A DNA stretch of 64,000 nucleotides. Origin: Pseudomonas grandcourensis (GTDB lineage: Bacteria; Pseudomonadota; Gammaproteobacteria; Pseudomonadales; Pseudomonadaceae). Location of the stretch: assembly GCF_039909015.1 (NCBI RefSeq), contig NZ_CP150919.1, positions 96,001 through 160,000 on the forward strand, given 5' to 3'. Of this stretch, positions 46,195 through 55,655 are shown piece after piece; the first letter of the stretch is position 1; every line of letters begins with the position of its first letter. The translations under genes and the position numbers were made by a program. The notes beneath the pieces were generated by a model. It was given only the letters and a program-made list of their open reading frames with translations. It was not told the DNA's origin and searched no databases.

Positions 46195-47196
46195 ATGAAA
46201 CGACTGTCCGATATCAAGTTCTCGACCCTCGATCTGGTGCCAGTGCGCGAGAACGGCAGCGCGGCCCAGTCGCTGCGCAACTCGCTGGACCTGGCGCAGC
46301 ATGTCGAGAAGTTCGGTTACAACCGTTTCTGGGTGGCTGAGCACCACAACATGGATGGCATCGCCAGTTCCGCGACTTCGGTGCTGCTCGGTTATCTGGC
46401 CGGTGGTACGTCGACCATTCGAGTCGGTTCTGGCGGTGTGATGTTGCCCAACCACGCCCCGTTGGTGATCGCCGAGCAGTTCGGTACCCTGGAAAGCCTT
46501 TATCCGGGCCGGATCGATCTGGGCCTGGGGCGCGCCCCCGGCTCCGACCAGATGACCGCACGTGCACTGCGCCGCGAACGCTCTGGCAGCGCCGACGATT
46601 TCCCCGAAGATGTGGCGGAACTGGTGCGCTACCTCGGGCCGCGTACCCCGGACCAACGGATCATCGCGATGCCGGGAACCGGGACCAATGTGCCGGTCTG
46701 GCTGTTGGGATCGAGCCTGTTCAGTGCACAGCTGGCGGGCGAACGCGGTTTGCCCTACGCCTTCGCCTCGCATTTCGCTCCGCGCTACATGCATGAAGCG
46801 ATTCGGGTCTATCGCAATCACTTCAAGCCGTCAGCCGTTTTGGACAAGCCCTACGTGATGCTCGGCGTGCCACTGGTGGCAGCCGATACCGACGAGCAGG
46901 CCGACTACCTGGCGACCTCGGTGTTCCAGCGAATTCTCGCCCTGATGCGTGGCCAAAGCCTGGTACAGCGTCCGCCGGTGAAGACCATGGATGGCCTGTG
47001 GCTGCCCCATGAGAAAGATGCCGTGCATGATTTCCTTGGCCTGGCCATGATCGGCAGCCCGCAGAAAATCCGCGCCAAACTTGAGGTCCTGATCGAACAG
47101 ACTCAGGCTGACGAGCTGATTTTCACCTGTGACCTGTACGAACATGCCGATCGCGTGCATTCCTACGAACTGTTGGCGCAGGTCATGCGGGGCTGA
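46195..47196 (+). CDS. Luciferase-like monooxygenase family oxidoreductase (YhbW-like)
   Basis: This 333-residue TIM-barrel flavin-dependent oxidoreductase of group 1 in the LLM class has the landmarks [54 protein letters not shown] and [15 protein letters not shown] start at ATG 46195 with TTGGAGAAG upstream. The longer frame would read through the inverted repeat. The substrate is unknown. DUF1161 genes flank it on both sides in the opposite orientation. Confidence 0.9.
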   Translation: MKRLSDIKFSTLDLVPVRENGSAAQSLRNSLDLAQHVEKFGYNRFWVAEHHNMDGIASSATSVLLGYLAGGTSTIRVGSGGVMLPNHAPLVIAEQFGTLESLYPGRIDLGLGRAPGSDQMTARALRRERSGSADDFPEDVAELVRYLGPRTPDQRIIAMPGTGTNVPVWLLGSSLFSAQLAGERGLPYAFASHFAPRYMHEAIRVYRNHFKPSAVLDKPYVMLGVPLVAADTDEQADYLATSVFQRILALMRGQSLVQRPPVKTMDGLWLPHEKDAVHDFLGLAMIGSPQKIRAKLEVLIEQTQADELIFTCDLYEHADRVHSYELLAQVMRG

Positions 47197-47214
47197 TACT
47201 CAAACGGCAGGCAT

Positions 47215-47245
47215 AAAAAAGCCGGCGCCACGGCGTCGGCTTTTT
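47215..47245. terminator. Bidirectional terminator
   Basis: AAAAAAGCCGGCGCC-acg-GCGTCGGCTTTTT, with A and T runs on both sides, separates the convergent oxidoreductase and DUF1161 genes. Confidence 0.85.
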
Positions 47246-47264
47246 CATTCGAGCGAGAATCGGC

Positions 47265-47486
47265 CTACGTTTTATAGACGATCACTTTGGCGCCCGCTTC
47301 GCATTTTCCAACAACTTTCCCGCCGGCAGCGGCACCTTTATCGACAATCTCCAGCGAGTATCCGGAAACGCCCTTGGCATCAAGTTTCGCTGCGATTTCG
47401 GCTTTCAGCTCTTCGCATGGCTTGCCACCCGCCAATGCGCTCCCCGCAAGGCTCAACAAACCTACCGCTAACATAAACTTCTTCAT
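47265..47486 (-). CDS. DUF1161 periplasmic protein, copy 2
   Basis: This 73-residue protein has a signal peptide (MKKFMLAVGLLSLAGSALA) and the DUF1161 core GGKPCEELKAEIAAKLDAKGVSGYSLEIV. A C-terminal Cys is in GKCEAGAKVIVY. It is clearly paralogous to the copy at 45570, with Cys spacing kept. The upstream ATG at 47493-47495 would add three residues. Confidence 0.85.
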   Translation of the reverse strand: MKKFMLAVGLLSLAGSALAGGKPCEELKAEIAAKLDAKGVSGYSLEIVDKGAAAGGKVVGKCEAGAKVIVYKT

Positions 47487-47607
47487 CGGTTGCATTCCCT
47501 GGTCGGATCATAGGGGTAACCAGCCGTCAGCCGGACGCACTCATGGAGTGCTTTGCCATTCCCTATGGCATTCGACCGGCGTGCAAGTTCAGAAGACTAG
47601 CCCAAAG

Positions 47608-47823
47608 TCAGCTGCTGGCAATCCGGAACCCGACTTTCAGGGTCACCTGAAAGTGCGCCGCCTTACCGTCCCTGATATGTCCACGGGTCTCGGTCACTTC
47701 AAACCATTCCATGTACTTGATGCTTTTGCTGGCTTCGGCCAGCGCGTTGTTGATCGCGTCTTCGATACTGCTGGTGGACGAGCCGATCAGCTCGACTTTC
47801 TTGTAGGTGTGATGGTCAGACAT
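47608..47823 (-). CDS. Dodecin flavoprotein
   Basis: This 71-residue protein forms dodecameric flavin stores. It matches the dodecin pattern: YKKVELIGSSTSSIEDAINNALAEASKS, then MEWFEVTETRGHI with the flavin-stacking Trp, and HFQVTLKVGFRI. GAGGAG precedes the ATG. Confidence 0.93.
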   Translation of the reverse strand: MSDHHTYKKVELIGSSTSSIEDAINNALAEASKSIKYMEWFEVTETRGHIRDGKAAHFQVTLKVGFRIASS

Positions 47824-47980
47824 GGCGTTCTCCTCGGCGTGTGAATTACAGACTAGCAGTGATTTTTCCTATTTCTTCTGTTGGCCGTTCCGAGTGTGAA
47901 GTTCAGATTTTCTGCACTTTCTCGAACCCGTGAAGTCCCAACCAACACACGCCACTCATCACCAATGCAGGAGAGCCACC

Positions 47981-48304
47981 ATGGCCAACAGCTCGTTACG
48001 CAAAGCCTCATTGCAAAGCATGGAAGCCGAGATCGAGAGTCTGCTCAAGTCTTTGGAAAGCCTGAAGGACGACGCCTCGGACGAGTCGCGTAAAACCCTC
48101 AAGACCCTGAAAAGCAACGCCGAGAATGCCTTGAAGCACTCGCGCCATCTGCTTGCCGATGCTTACGAATAGGTCAAGGTCAAAACCCGTGAAACCGGGA
48201 TTGCCACCCGGGACTACGCCCAGGACCACCCCTGGACAACAGCCGGTGTCGCCGTGGGCGCCTTGGGCCTGCTGGCCGCTTATCTGTTGTGCAAGCGTGA
48301 TTAA
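47981..48304 (+). pseudogene. DUF883 (ElaB/YqjD-type) gene with in-frame amber codon
   Basis: Translation from ATG 47981 (AGGAG upstream) gives 63 residues of the DUF883 helical region, ending LLADAYE, then TAG at 48170-48172. The same frame continues for 44 codons to TAA at 48302-48304. That part encodes VKVKTRETGIATRDY and the HPWTTAGVAVGALGLLAAYLL membrane anchor with CKRD end, exactly the expected C-terminal half. A single CAG to TAG change would explain it. The product is either a truncated unanchored protein or needs read-through. The TAA is shared with the antiparallel trpI stop (TTAA). Confidence 0.8.
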
Positions 48305-49194
48305 TCCGCTCGACGCAGCTCGTTCTTGAGCCACTGCGCCAGTTGCCGGGCGCGCCCGTCCGCGGCGCGCTTGGGTAGCCACAACGCCAGTTGCGCCGGG
48401 GTTTCACTGAAGCCCCAAGGTGCAACCAGGCGGCCGGCCTTCAAGTCCTCTGTCACCAAGGGTTCGGGGGCAATCGCCACGCCCAGACCCGCGACGGCGG
48501 CTTCCAGCAAGTAATATAAATGTTCAAATCCCTGACCGTACTTCAGCGCCTTGGGGTCGAGCCCGCGCGGTTGCGCCCAGTTCGGCCAGGCTTGCGGGCG
48601 TGAGGTGGTGTGCAGCAAAGGTTCGTTCAGCAGCGCGGTTTCCGGCGCCTGCTTGAGCCGTTCATAGCCGGCGAACCGCGGGCTCATGACCGGGCCGATG
48701 CGTTCGCTGGCCAGCTCAAAAACCTGCATGTCCGCCGGCCAGGGTGGCTCGGCAAATACCAGCAAGGCATCCAGCCCCGGTCTTCGCGGATCCAGATCGC
48801 CTTCTCCGGCCGACAGGTGCAGGCGCAAGTCCGGCAGGTCGGCATTGAGCCGCCCCAATCGCGGGATAAACCAGCGCGCCAGCAGACTTCCCGAGCAACC
48901 GAGCACGAATGGCGCATCGGCGGTGCTTTGTGTGAGTTCCGCGCAAACGCTGCGCAGGCGCTCGAAGGCTTCGCTGCTGGCGTCACGCAGTCGCAACCCG
49001 GCATCTGTGAGTTTCAGGCCGCGACCGTCCTTGATGAACAGGCTGATGCCGAGGTGTTCCTCAAGCACCTTGAGCTGCCGGCTGACCGCGCCGTGGGTGA
49101 CGTGCAGCTGTTCGGCCGCCTGACTGACGCTGTTCAGGCGGGCAGTGGCTTCGAAGGCGCGAAGCGCGTTGAGCGGAGGAAGGTCGTGGCTCAT
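48301..49194 (-). CDS. trpI: LysR-type regulator TrpI
   Basis: This 297-residue LysR protein has an N-terminal helix-turn-helix ([38 protein letters not shown]) and an effector domain. It is divergent from trpBA, which it activates with indoleglycerol phosphate in Pseudomonas. Paralogy with GcvA/AmpR types is possible, but the position next to trpBA settles the call. The stop codon overlaps the stop of the DUF883 reading frame. Confidence 0.92.
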   Translation of the reverse strand: MSHDLPPLNALRAFEATARLNSVSQAAEQLHVTHGAVSRQLKVLEEHLGISLFIKDGRGLKLTDAGLRLRDASSEAFERLRSVCAELTQSTADAPFVLGCSGSLLARWFIPRLGRLNADLPDLRLHLSAGEGDLDPRRPGLDALLVFAEPPWPADMQVFELASERIGPVMSPRFAGYERLKQAPETALLNEPLLHTTSRPQAWPNWAQPRGLDPKALKYGQGFEHLYYLLEAAVAGLGVAIAPEPLVTEDLKAGRLVAPWGFSETPAQLALWLPKRAADGRARQLAQWLKNELRRAD

Positions 49195-50538
<1,344 letters not shown>

Positions 50539-50539
<1 letters not shown>

Positions 50540-51351
50540 TGAGCCGCCTGCAAACGCGTTTTGCCGAACTCAAGGAACAGAATCGCGCCGCCCTGGTGAC
50601 CTTCGTCACTGCTGGCGACCCGGGCTATGACACCTCCCTGGCCATCCTCAAGGGCCTGCCAGCGGCTGGCGCCGACGTGATCGAGCTGGGCATGCCCTTC
50701 ACCGACCCGATGGCTGACGGCCCGGCCATCCAGCTCGCCAACATCCGTGCGTTGGGTGCCAAGCAGAATCTGGCGAAAACCCTGCAAATGGTTCGCGAGT
50801 TCCGCCAGGACAACAACGAAACGCCGCTGGTGCTGATGGGTTACTTCAACCCGATCCACATGTACGGCGTTCCGCGCTTCATCGCCGAAGCCAAGGAGGC
50901 CGGCGTTGACGGCCTGATCGTGGTCGACCTGCCGCCTGAGCATAACGGCGAGCTGTGCGACCCGGCGCAGGCCGCGGGCCTGGACTTCATTCGCCTGACC
51001 ACGCCAACCACCGACGATGTGCGCTTGCCGACCGTACTTAACGGCAGCTCCGGCTTCGTCTACTACGTTTCGGTGGCCGGTGTGACCGGCGCCGGCGCCG
51101 CCACGCTGGAACACGTAGAGGAAGCGGTCGCCCGTCTGCGTCGCCATACCGACCTGCCGATCAGCATCGGTTTCGGTATCCGGACTCCGGAACAGGCGGC
51201 GTCCATCGCGCGCCTGGCCGACGGTGTTGTGGTGGGCTCGGCGTTGATCGATCACATCGCCAATGCCACGTCCCCGGAACAAGCCGTGGATGGCGTGCTG
51301 AGCCTGTGTTCGGCGTTGGCCGAAGGCGTGCGTAAGGCCCGCGTCAGCTGA
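50539..51351 (+). CDS. trpA: Tryptophan synthase alpha chain
   Basis: This 270-residue TIM-barrel enzyme splits indoleglycerol phosphate to indole, which passes to TrpB. Catalytic Glu is in [16 protein letters not shown], catalytic Asp is in [10 protein letters not shown], and the phosphate-binding loops GFGIRTPEQ and GVVVGSALI are visible. It is translationally coupled to trpB. A strong terminator follows. Confidence 0.97.
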
Positions 51352-51380
51352 AGGTAAAGCTCCGATTCAGAGACTAAACA

Positions 51381-51421
51381 GCAAAAAGGGCTTCAGGACT
51401 GCGTTCTGAAGCCCTTTTTGC
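51381..51421. terminator. Terminator after trpBA
   Basis: GCAAAAAGGGCTTCAG / CTGAAGCCCTTTTTGC has perfect sixteen-base arms and a nine-base loop. The A and T tracts make it work in either direction, also for the convergent DUF4105 gene. A REP fragment (TGTGGGAGCGA) follows at about 51447. Confidence 0.9.
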
Positions 51422-51458
51422 TGTGTGACTAAACGCTGTCAACCTTGTGGGAGCGATA

Positions 51459-53420
51459 TCAAGGCAACTCTATCCCGCCCGATGCCTTGTGCAGTTTGCG
51501 CAGGTGTTCACCAATCTGCTTCACGTTGGCCTCGTTGGCGGCCATTTCGGCGGCACGGCCCGGTTCGAGCAGCGCCCTCACTTCCTTGTCCAGATCCCCG
51601 GACAGCGCCAGGAGCTGCTTCTGGCGCTGACTGGTTTCCGCTTCCAGATGCTTCCACTCGCTTGGTTGCGGCAAGCCATAACCGTTGGTGCCCAGCAGTT
51701 CCGCCGGCCGGCTGAGGAAGCCACTGTTGGCGAGAATGTCCTTGAGCGTTTCGTTGGCCTTGTCCATGCCGCCATTCTTCAGCTCTCGGGCGCCCAGATA
51801 GCGCTGCTTCACTTCATCCTGGGCCAGCAGCAACTGCTGACGGAAGCTGGCCTGTTCCAATAGCAACAACGCCGCGCTGGTGCGCAAGTCAGCCTGCTCG
51901 AACCATTGCCGACGTTCCGCGGCTTTCAAGTCGAGCCAGTCTTCGACGGTTTCCTGTTTGATCGGCAAGTGCTTTTTCAGGATCTCGAACATCGCCTGAT
52001 AGCGCTCGCGGAAGGAGTCGAAACGATAACCCAGGCGCAAGGCTTCTCGTTGATCGTCCAGCACACTGGTGTCCGCCAGTCCGCGGCCTTTCAGCACTTC
52101 CAGCAAACCGTTGGGCATGATGTTGTCGAGTCCTACCAATTGCGGGTTATTGGTGCCGCCGCGCAGTAATTTCAGCTCTTCCACCGCGCAGTTGTTCGAC
52201 AGGAAGAAGTAGTTGCCGTCGTAGCTCCAGTGCATCTCGGCGGCACGTCCGACCACGTCTTCAATCTCAGTGCGTGACAGGTTCAGGGGCACGGAGGCCA
52301 GGCTGCGCAGTTCGGTCTTGGTGTATTCGTCGATGACCTGGGACAGCGGCAGGATAAACAGCCGCGACGGGTATTTACCGACCAGGCCATCCCAGCTCGA
52401 AAGCTGTACGTCGCCGACGAAGGCGCGGTACGACAGCACCAGATGCTGGTCCAGATCCAAACGGCAATCCGGTCCGCGTGGGCGGCCCGGCGCGCAGATC
52501 ACCAGGCGCAACATGCTGTGGCCCCAGCGGCTGAACAGGTTCTGGTTGGCCTCGGCCAGCAGATAGTCAACGGCATAGACCCGCTCCGGATCGACCTGGC
52601 CCAAAGGTGTCTTGGCGAAGTCGTTGCCGGCATTGAGGAACGCGAAGGTCTTGCTGCAGGCGTCTTTGGCGGCGGGTGCCCAGCCGAAATGTTCCTTGTA
52701 GTAGCGGTACAGCGCGGGGCGGCGGCAGGCATAGCTCGGGTCGAGGAGGAAATACTCCATGTTGACCGCGACGAACTCCTTCGGACTGCTGGTCTCGTAG
52801 ATGTCCGGGCTGCGGGCAATCTGGCGATTGTGCTGTTCGCGTTCACCGCGACGCCCTACGTATTGCTGCCAGCCAGCGAGGTCGAGCAGACGCGGATCGT
52901 CACTGAGGGTAAAACGCCGATCGGACTGGCCCCGGCATTGGTCGGGAATGCCAACCAGCCCTGAGCTGTTGTTGCGCTGGGTGCAACGCTGGATCAGCTT
53001 GCGCTCGGCATCCGGCCACAGGCGAGAGCGATCATAGATGTGAGTCAGCTCGTGCAGCACCGTGGCCAGCATTTCCCGGCGCACGGTGCCATGGGGGCGA
53101 TGGGTTTTTTTGGTCGCGGCACTGCCATCGGTCAGGCCGGCCAGCAGGTTGCGGTTCAGATCAAGTTCGGACACCAGTGACGCCTGACCGTAGGCATTTC
53201 TCGGCATGTCATCGGTCCAGCCGACGTCTATGCGCCGGTCTAGTTGCTCGACAAAGCGTGGCGGCAGTGCCTGCATGGCTTCATCGAGCAACGCCTGGCT
53301 GGCTTGCTGTTGCGCGGGAGTCAGACCTTCGGACTTGAGCCGTAATTGAAGGCCAGCTTGGGCCGTGTTGCCGAGCAGCAACAGGGCCCCGGCCAGTAGC
53401 CAGACGCCTGGACGCTTCAC
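51459..53420 (-). CDS. DUF4105 protein with N-terminal zinc-peptidase-like domain
   Basis: This 653-residue secreted or periplasmic protein has a signal peptide (GVWLLAGALLLLGNTAQA). The first half has HELTH at residues 123-127 (HExxH) and a later EFVAVNMEYFLLDP that could supply the third zinc ligand. The second half (about 290-450) is the DUF4105 domain, with WGHSMLRLV and NNCAVEELKLL, whose His and Cys look catalytic. The C-terminal 200 residues are helical. The function is not established. It overlaps the upstream DUF2388 gene by four bases, so the two are coupled. Confidence 0.8.
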   Translation of the reverse strand: MKRPGVWLLAGALLLLGNTAQAGLQLRLKSEGLTPAQQQASQALLDEAMQALPPRFVEQLDRRIDVGWTDDMPRNAYGQASLVSELDLNRNLLAGLTDGSAATKKTHRPHGTVRREMLATVLHELTHIYDRSRLWPDAERKLIQRCTQRNNSSGLVGIPDQCRGQSDRRFTLSDDPRLLDLAGWQQYVGRRGEREQHNRQIARSPDIYETSSPKEFVAVNMEYFLLDPSYACRRPALYRYYKEHFGWAPAAKDACSKTFAFLNAGNDFAKTPLGQVDPERVYAVDYLLAEANQNLFSRWGHSMLRLVICAPGRPRGPDCRLDLDQHLVLSYRAFVGDVQLSSWDGLVGKYPSRLFILPLSQVIDEYTKTELRSLASVPLNLSRTEIEDVVGRAAEMHWSYDGNYFFLSNNCAVEELKLLRGGTNNPQLVGLDNIMPNGLLEVLKGRGLADTSVLDDQREALRLGYRFDSFRERYQAMFEILKKHLPIKQETVEDWLDLKAAERRQWFEQADLRTSAALLLLEQASFRQQLLLAQDEVKQRYLGARELKNGGMDKANETLKDILANSGFLSRPAELLGTNGYGLPQPSEWKHLEAETSQRQKQLLALSGDLDKEVRALLEPGRAAEMAANEANVKQIGEHLRKLHKASGGIELP

Positions 53421-53737
53421 AGTGCGAGGATGGCTTCGGCGAGATCCTGGTCACTGGCGTCACGAGCTTCCGGCACGCGGGTGCGCAGCAAATCGAAGGC
53501 GGACTCCAGGTGAGCGCCACGAATGTCGCCATTGCTGGCAACGAAACTGGCGGCGTCGTCCTGGGCTTCGCGCACGATTTTCGAATCGCGAATGGACGTG
53601 GTGGTGTCGGAGGTGAAATCGAGGGTGCGCTGGGTAGCACGGATCAGAATATTACTGGTGGCAACCAGAGTATGTGCCTGGGCCACATCGGCCAACAACA
53701 GCAGGCCTAAGGTGGCAGCAATCAGCGGGTTACGCAT
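53417..53737 (-). CDS. DUF2388 protein, copy 3 (nearest DUF4105)
   Basis: This 106-residue periplasmic protein has a signal peptide (AATLGLLLLADVAQA). The family core is IVREAQDDAASFVASNGDIRGAHLESAFDLLR and the end is DLAEAILAL. It is coupled to the DUF4105 gene (ATGA overlap) and lies 27 bases after copy 2. The function of DUF2388 is unknown. PAO1 carries a similar group near PA0039-PA0041 (from memory). Confidence 0.85.
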   Translation of the reverse strand: MRNPLIAATLGLLLLADVAQAHTLVATSNILIRATQRTLDFTSDTTTSIRDSKIVREAQDDAASFVASNGDIRGAHLESAFDLLRTRVPEARDASDQDLAEAILAL

Positions 53738-53764
53738 GGAACGACTCCAGAAAAACAGGGATAA

Positions 53765-54082
53765 CTATTGGACGAGAATTGCTTGTGCCAGTTCAAGGTC
53801 GCTGGCATGAAGTTTTGCCTGGGTTCGGCGCAGATACCGCAGGGCCGACTCCAGTCGTGCGCCTCTCAGTTGGCCGTCACTGGCAATAAATGCCGCGGCG
53901 TCATCATGGGCAGCGAGCAGCAGTTTATGGTCGAAGGGGGCGGAGGTCACCAAACTTGTGGCGTAACCGCTGGCAACGATGCCTTGGGTGGACAGGTTGA
54001 AGGCGTCATAAGCGTGGGCCGATCCGCAGTAACCAAGGGTAAGAAAGACTGGAGCGATCAAGAAACCTGAAGGGAAACGCAT
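53765..54082 (-). CDS. DUF2388 protein, copy 2
   Basis: This 105-residue protein has a signal peptide (FLIAPVFLTLGYCGSAHA) and the core KLLLAAHDDAAAFIASDGQLRGARLESALRYLR ... DLELAQAILVQ. It is the most divergent of the three paralogues and lies 107 bases after copy 1. GGAGAG-like bases are not obvious upstream, so expression may be lower. Confidence 0.82.
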   Translation of the reverse strand: MRFPSGFLIAPVFLTLGYCGSAHAYDAFNLSTQGIVASGYATSLVTSAPFDHKLLLAAHDDAAAFIASDGQLRGARLESALRYLRRTQAKLHASDLELAQAILVQ

Positions 54083-54189
54083 GAGACTCGACAGTTGAAT
54101 GTGAGTCCCCAGCCTAGCGCAAGGCCCGGTTTAGAGCCAGCGCCGAAACATCGGGGCACGTTAGGCATGCCCCATGTCCATACAGTCGC

Positions 54190-54510
54190 TTAGATCGTCA
54201 GGATCGCCTGCGCCAGTTGTGCGTCGGTTGCGTTCAGCTGTGGCGCCTGGCGGTGGATGTGGTTGATGGCGCTTTCCAGCTTCACGCCGCGGATGGAACC
54301 TTCACTGGCGACGAAGCTGGCAGCGTCGTCACGGGCCGCGAGGACGATCTTGTCATCCTTGAACGACGACGAGACGACATCGGTGGTCGCATCGGATGTG
54401 GCTTTGAGCGCGTTGACTACAGCGTCGGTGGTCACGATGAAGCTGGTTGCGCTGGCATTGGCTGCCACGGCAAACAGGGCTGCAGCGCTGAGCAGACGGA
54501 GACGGGACAT
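54190..54510 (-). CDS. DUF2388 protein, copy 1
   Basis: This 106-residue protein has a signal peptide (RLLSAAALFAVAANASA), a Thr/Val-rich mature N-terminus and the core KIVLAARDDAASFVASEGSIRGVKLESAINHIH ... DAQLAQAILTI. I use the ATG at 54508-54510 with AAGGAG upstream. It is first of a likely operon of three DUF2388 genes and the DUF4105 gene. Confidence 0.85.
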   Translation of the reverse strand: MSRLRLLSAAALFAVAANASATSFIVTTDAVVNALKATSDATTDVVSSSFKDDKIVLAARDDAASFVASEGSIRGVKLESAINHIHRQAPQLNATDAQLAQAILTI

Positions 54511-54652
54511 GGGTAACTCCTTTGGGTAAACCAATTGAAAAATGGCGCAGTATCTGCAAAGTCAGACGCCAGGCGCTTGGCGCTCGCCACGTTCTGAATT
54601 GATATTAGGCCTGAGTGTGTCAGTTCGAACAGCCCGTCATGCAAACAGGCCG

Positions 54653-54862
54653 TCAGCGCCAGAGCGGTTTATCCAACTCATTGATGCGGTCGGCGTGGCT
54701 GATGCCAAGGTCTGAAAGCTGACGATCATCGAGTTGAGCCAGTAAACGTCGTGTTCTCGCCCTTTCCAGGCTAGCGAAGAGCCCTGTCAGCAGATCTCTG
54801 ACCCAGTGCAAGCAAGGTCTCGATTGAACTGAGGGGGTGGAAACATCCTGTAAAGAATTCAT
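54653..54862 (-). CDS. DUF1127 small protein, copy 1
   Basis: This 69-residue protein ends in the DUF1127 motif (ARTRRLLAQLDDRQLSDLGISHADRINELDKPLWR). In other bacteria such arginine-rich small proteins affect RNA and phosphate metabolism. I start at the ATG at 54860-54862 with AGGGA upstream. The upstream region has a CTGTACTGG motif at 54974, shared with the second copy. Confidence 0.78.
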   Translation of the reverse strand: MNSLQDVSTPSVQSRPCLHWVRDLLTGLFASLERARTRRLLAQLDDRQLSDLGISHADRINELDKPLWR

Positions 54863-55120
54863 GGCGCGGTCCCTGTCCTGATCAGTAGAGGGCTCCATGT
54901 TGACACCGGCCGAACATCCACTACAGACACACTGCGACGATATTGTACTCATTCAGTTTGTGTTTTTATCAAACTGTACTGGTATTCAGATTTGCCTACT
55001 GTAAGACCGGATTTGACAGGCCAAAACGACAAAACCCGTCGTGGTTTCCCACGACGGGTTTTGTTTTTTCAATTCGGGTTGCTGGCGGTGGACCTTCAGG
55101 TCAGAGCCAGCGACGCTAAC
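54863..55120. other. Spacer between the two DUF1127 genes
   Basis: This contains AAACTGTACTGGT at 54971-54983, the likely control region of DUF1127 copy 1, and the terminator at 55031-55064. No gene is seen. Confidence 0.55.
55031..55070. terminator. Terminator after DUF1127 copy 2
   Basis: AAAACCCGTCGTGG-tttc-CCACGACGGGTTTT is a perfect stem. On the minus strand it ends the copy 2 transcript, and on the plus strand a T run also follows. Confidence 0.85.
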
Positions 55121-55336
55121 TTAGCGCCAGAACGGCTTGCTCAGCTCTTCGTAGCGTTGTGCTTCGCTAATCCCGGCGTCAGCCAGCAGACGCGAATCCA
55201 GGCGAGCCAGTTGATGGCGGCTGGTAATGCGGCGCTGCCACAGCATCAGGTTGGCGATAACGCGCAGAGGCATGGAAGCCTGGGTTTTTGCAGCAGTGTC
55301 TTCGAAGAACAGTTCGGAACTGAGTGTACGTTCCAT
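55121..55336 (-). CDS. DUF1127 small protein, copy 2
   Basis: This 71-residue protein ends in the DUF1127 core (LMLWQRRITSRHQLARLDSRLLADAGISEAQRYEELSKPFWR). The ATG at 55334-55336 has AAGGA at a proper distance, while the upstream ATG at 55343-55345 touches that site. It resembles copy 1 in its KPxWR end. The promoter region carries several CTGTA-type motifs. Confidence 0.82.
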   Translation of the reverse strand: MERTLSSELFFEDTAAKTQASMPLRVIANLMLWQRRITSRHQLARLDSRLLADAGISEAQRYEELSKPFWR

Positions 55337-55655
55337 GGTTGACATCCTTCCGCTTATGGCGGGATTAGGTAGTGGTTTAACTGGTGCCCATGATCCTCTC
55401 GTTTGCCTAGTCTCTGTAGATACAGTTCATCTGTATTGTGAGAGCTCAGTTAACTGTTTATAGGGGGTGTACTGGTCGAAATTGAGGCAACTGTACCTAT
55501 GCGCACTATTAAGGTGCGAAACTGCTGTTTTTGCTCGACAAGGTAGGAATTTTCCCTAGGAAATGACCAGTACAGCAGTACAGTTTTTTTCATATTGCGA
55601 AGAGGCAAGAGCAAGCTGGCGAAACTGTGTTTGCGCCAGCTGCTATCTGTACCAA
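55337..55655. promoter_or_regulatory. DUF1127 upstream region with repeated CTGTAC motifs
   Basis: This 319-base region has no gene. It holds CTGTAGATACAG (55414-55425), ATACAGttcatCTGTAT (55420-55436), GTGTACTGGT (55467-55476), CTGTAC (55491-55496), the tandem CAGTACAGCAGTACAG (55568-55583) and CTGTAC (55647-55652). Repeats of this kind are typical operators of a GntR/MocR-type regulator, though no such gene is in the window. Confidence 0.55.

Noticed and set aside
51446..51460. Further REP element after trpA
   Set aside because: Only half of one arm (TGTGGGAGCGA) is present, with no matching right arm, so it is treated as a fragment.
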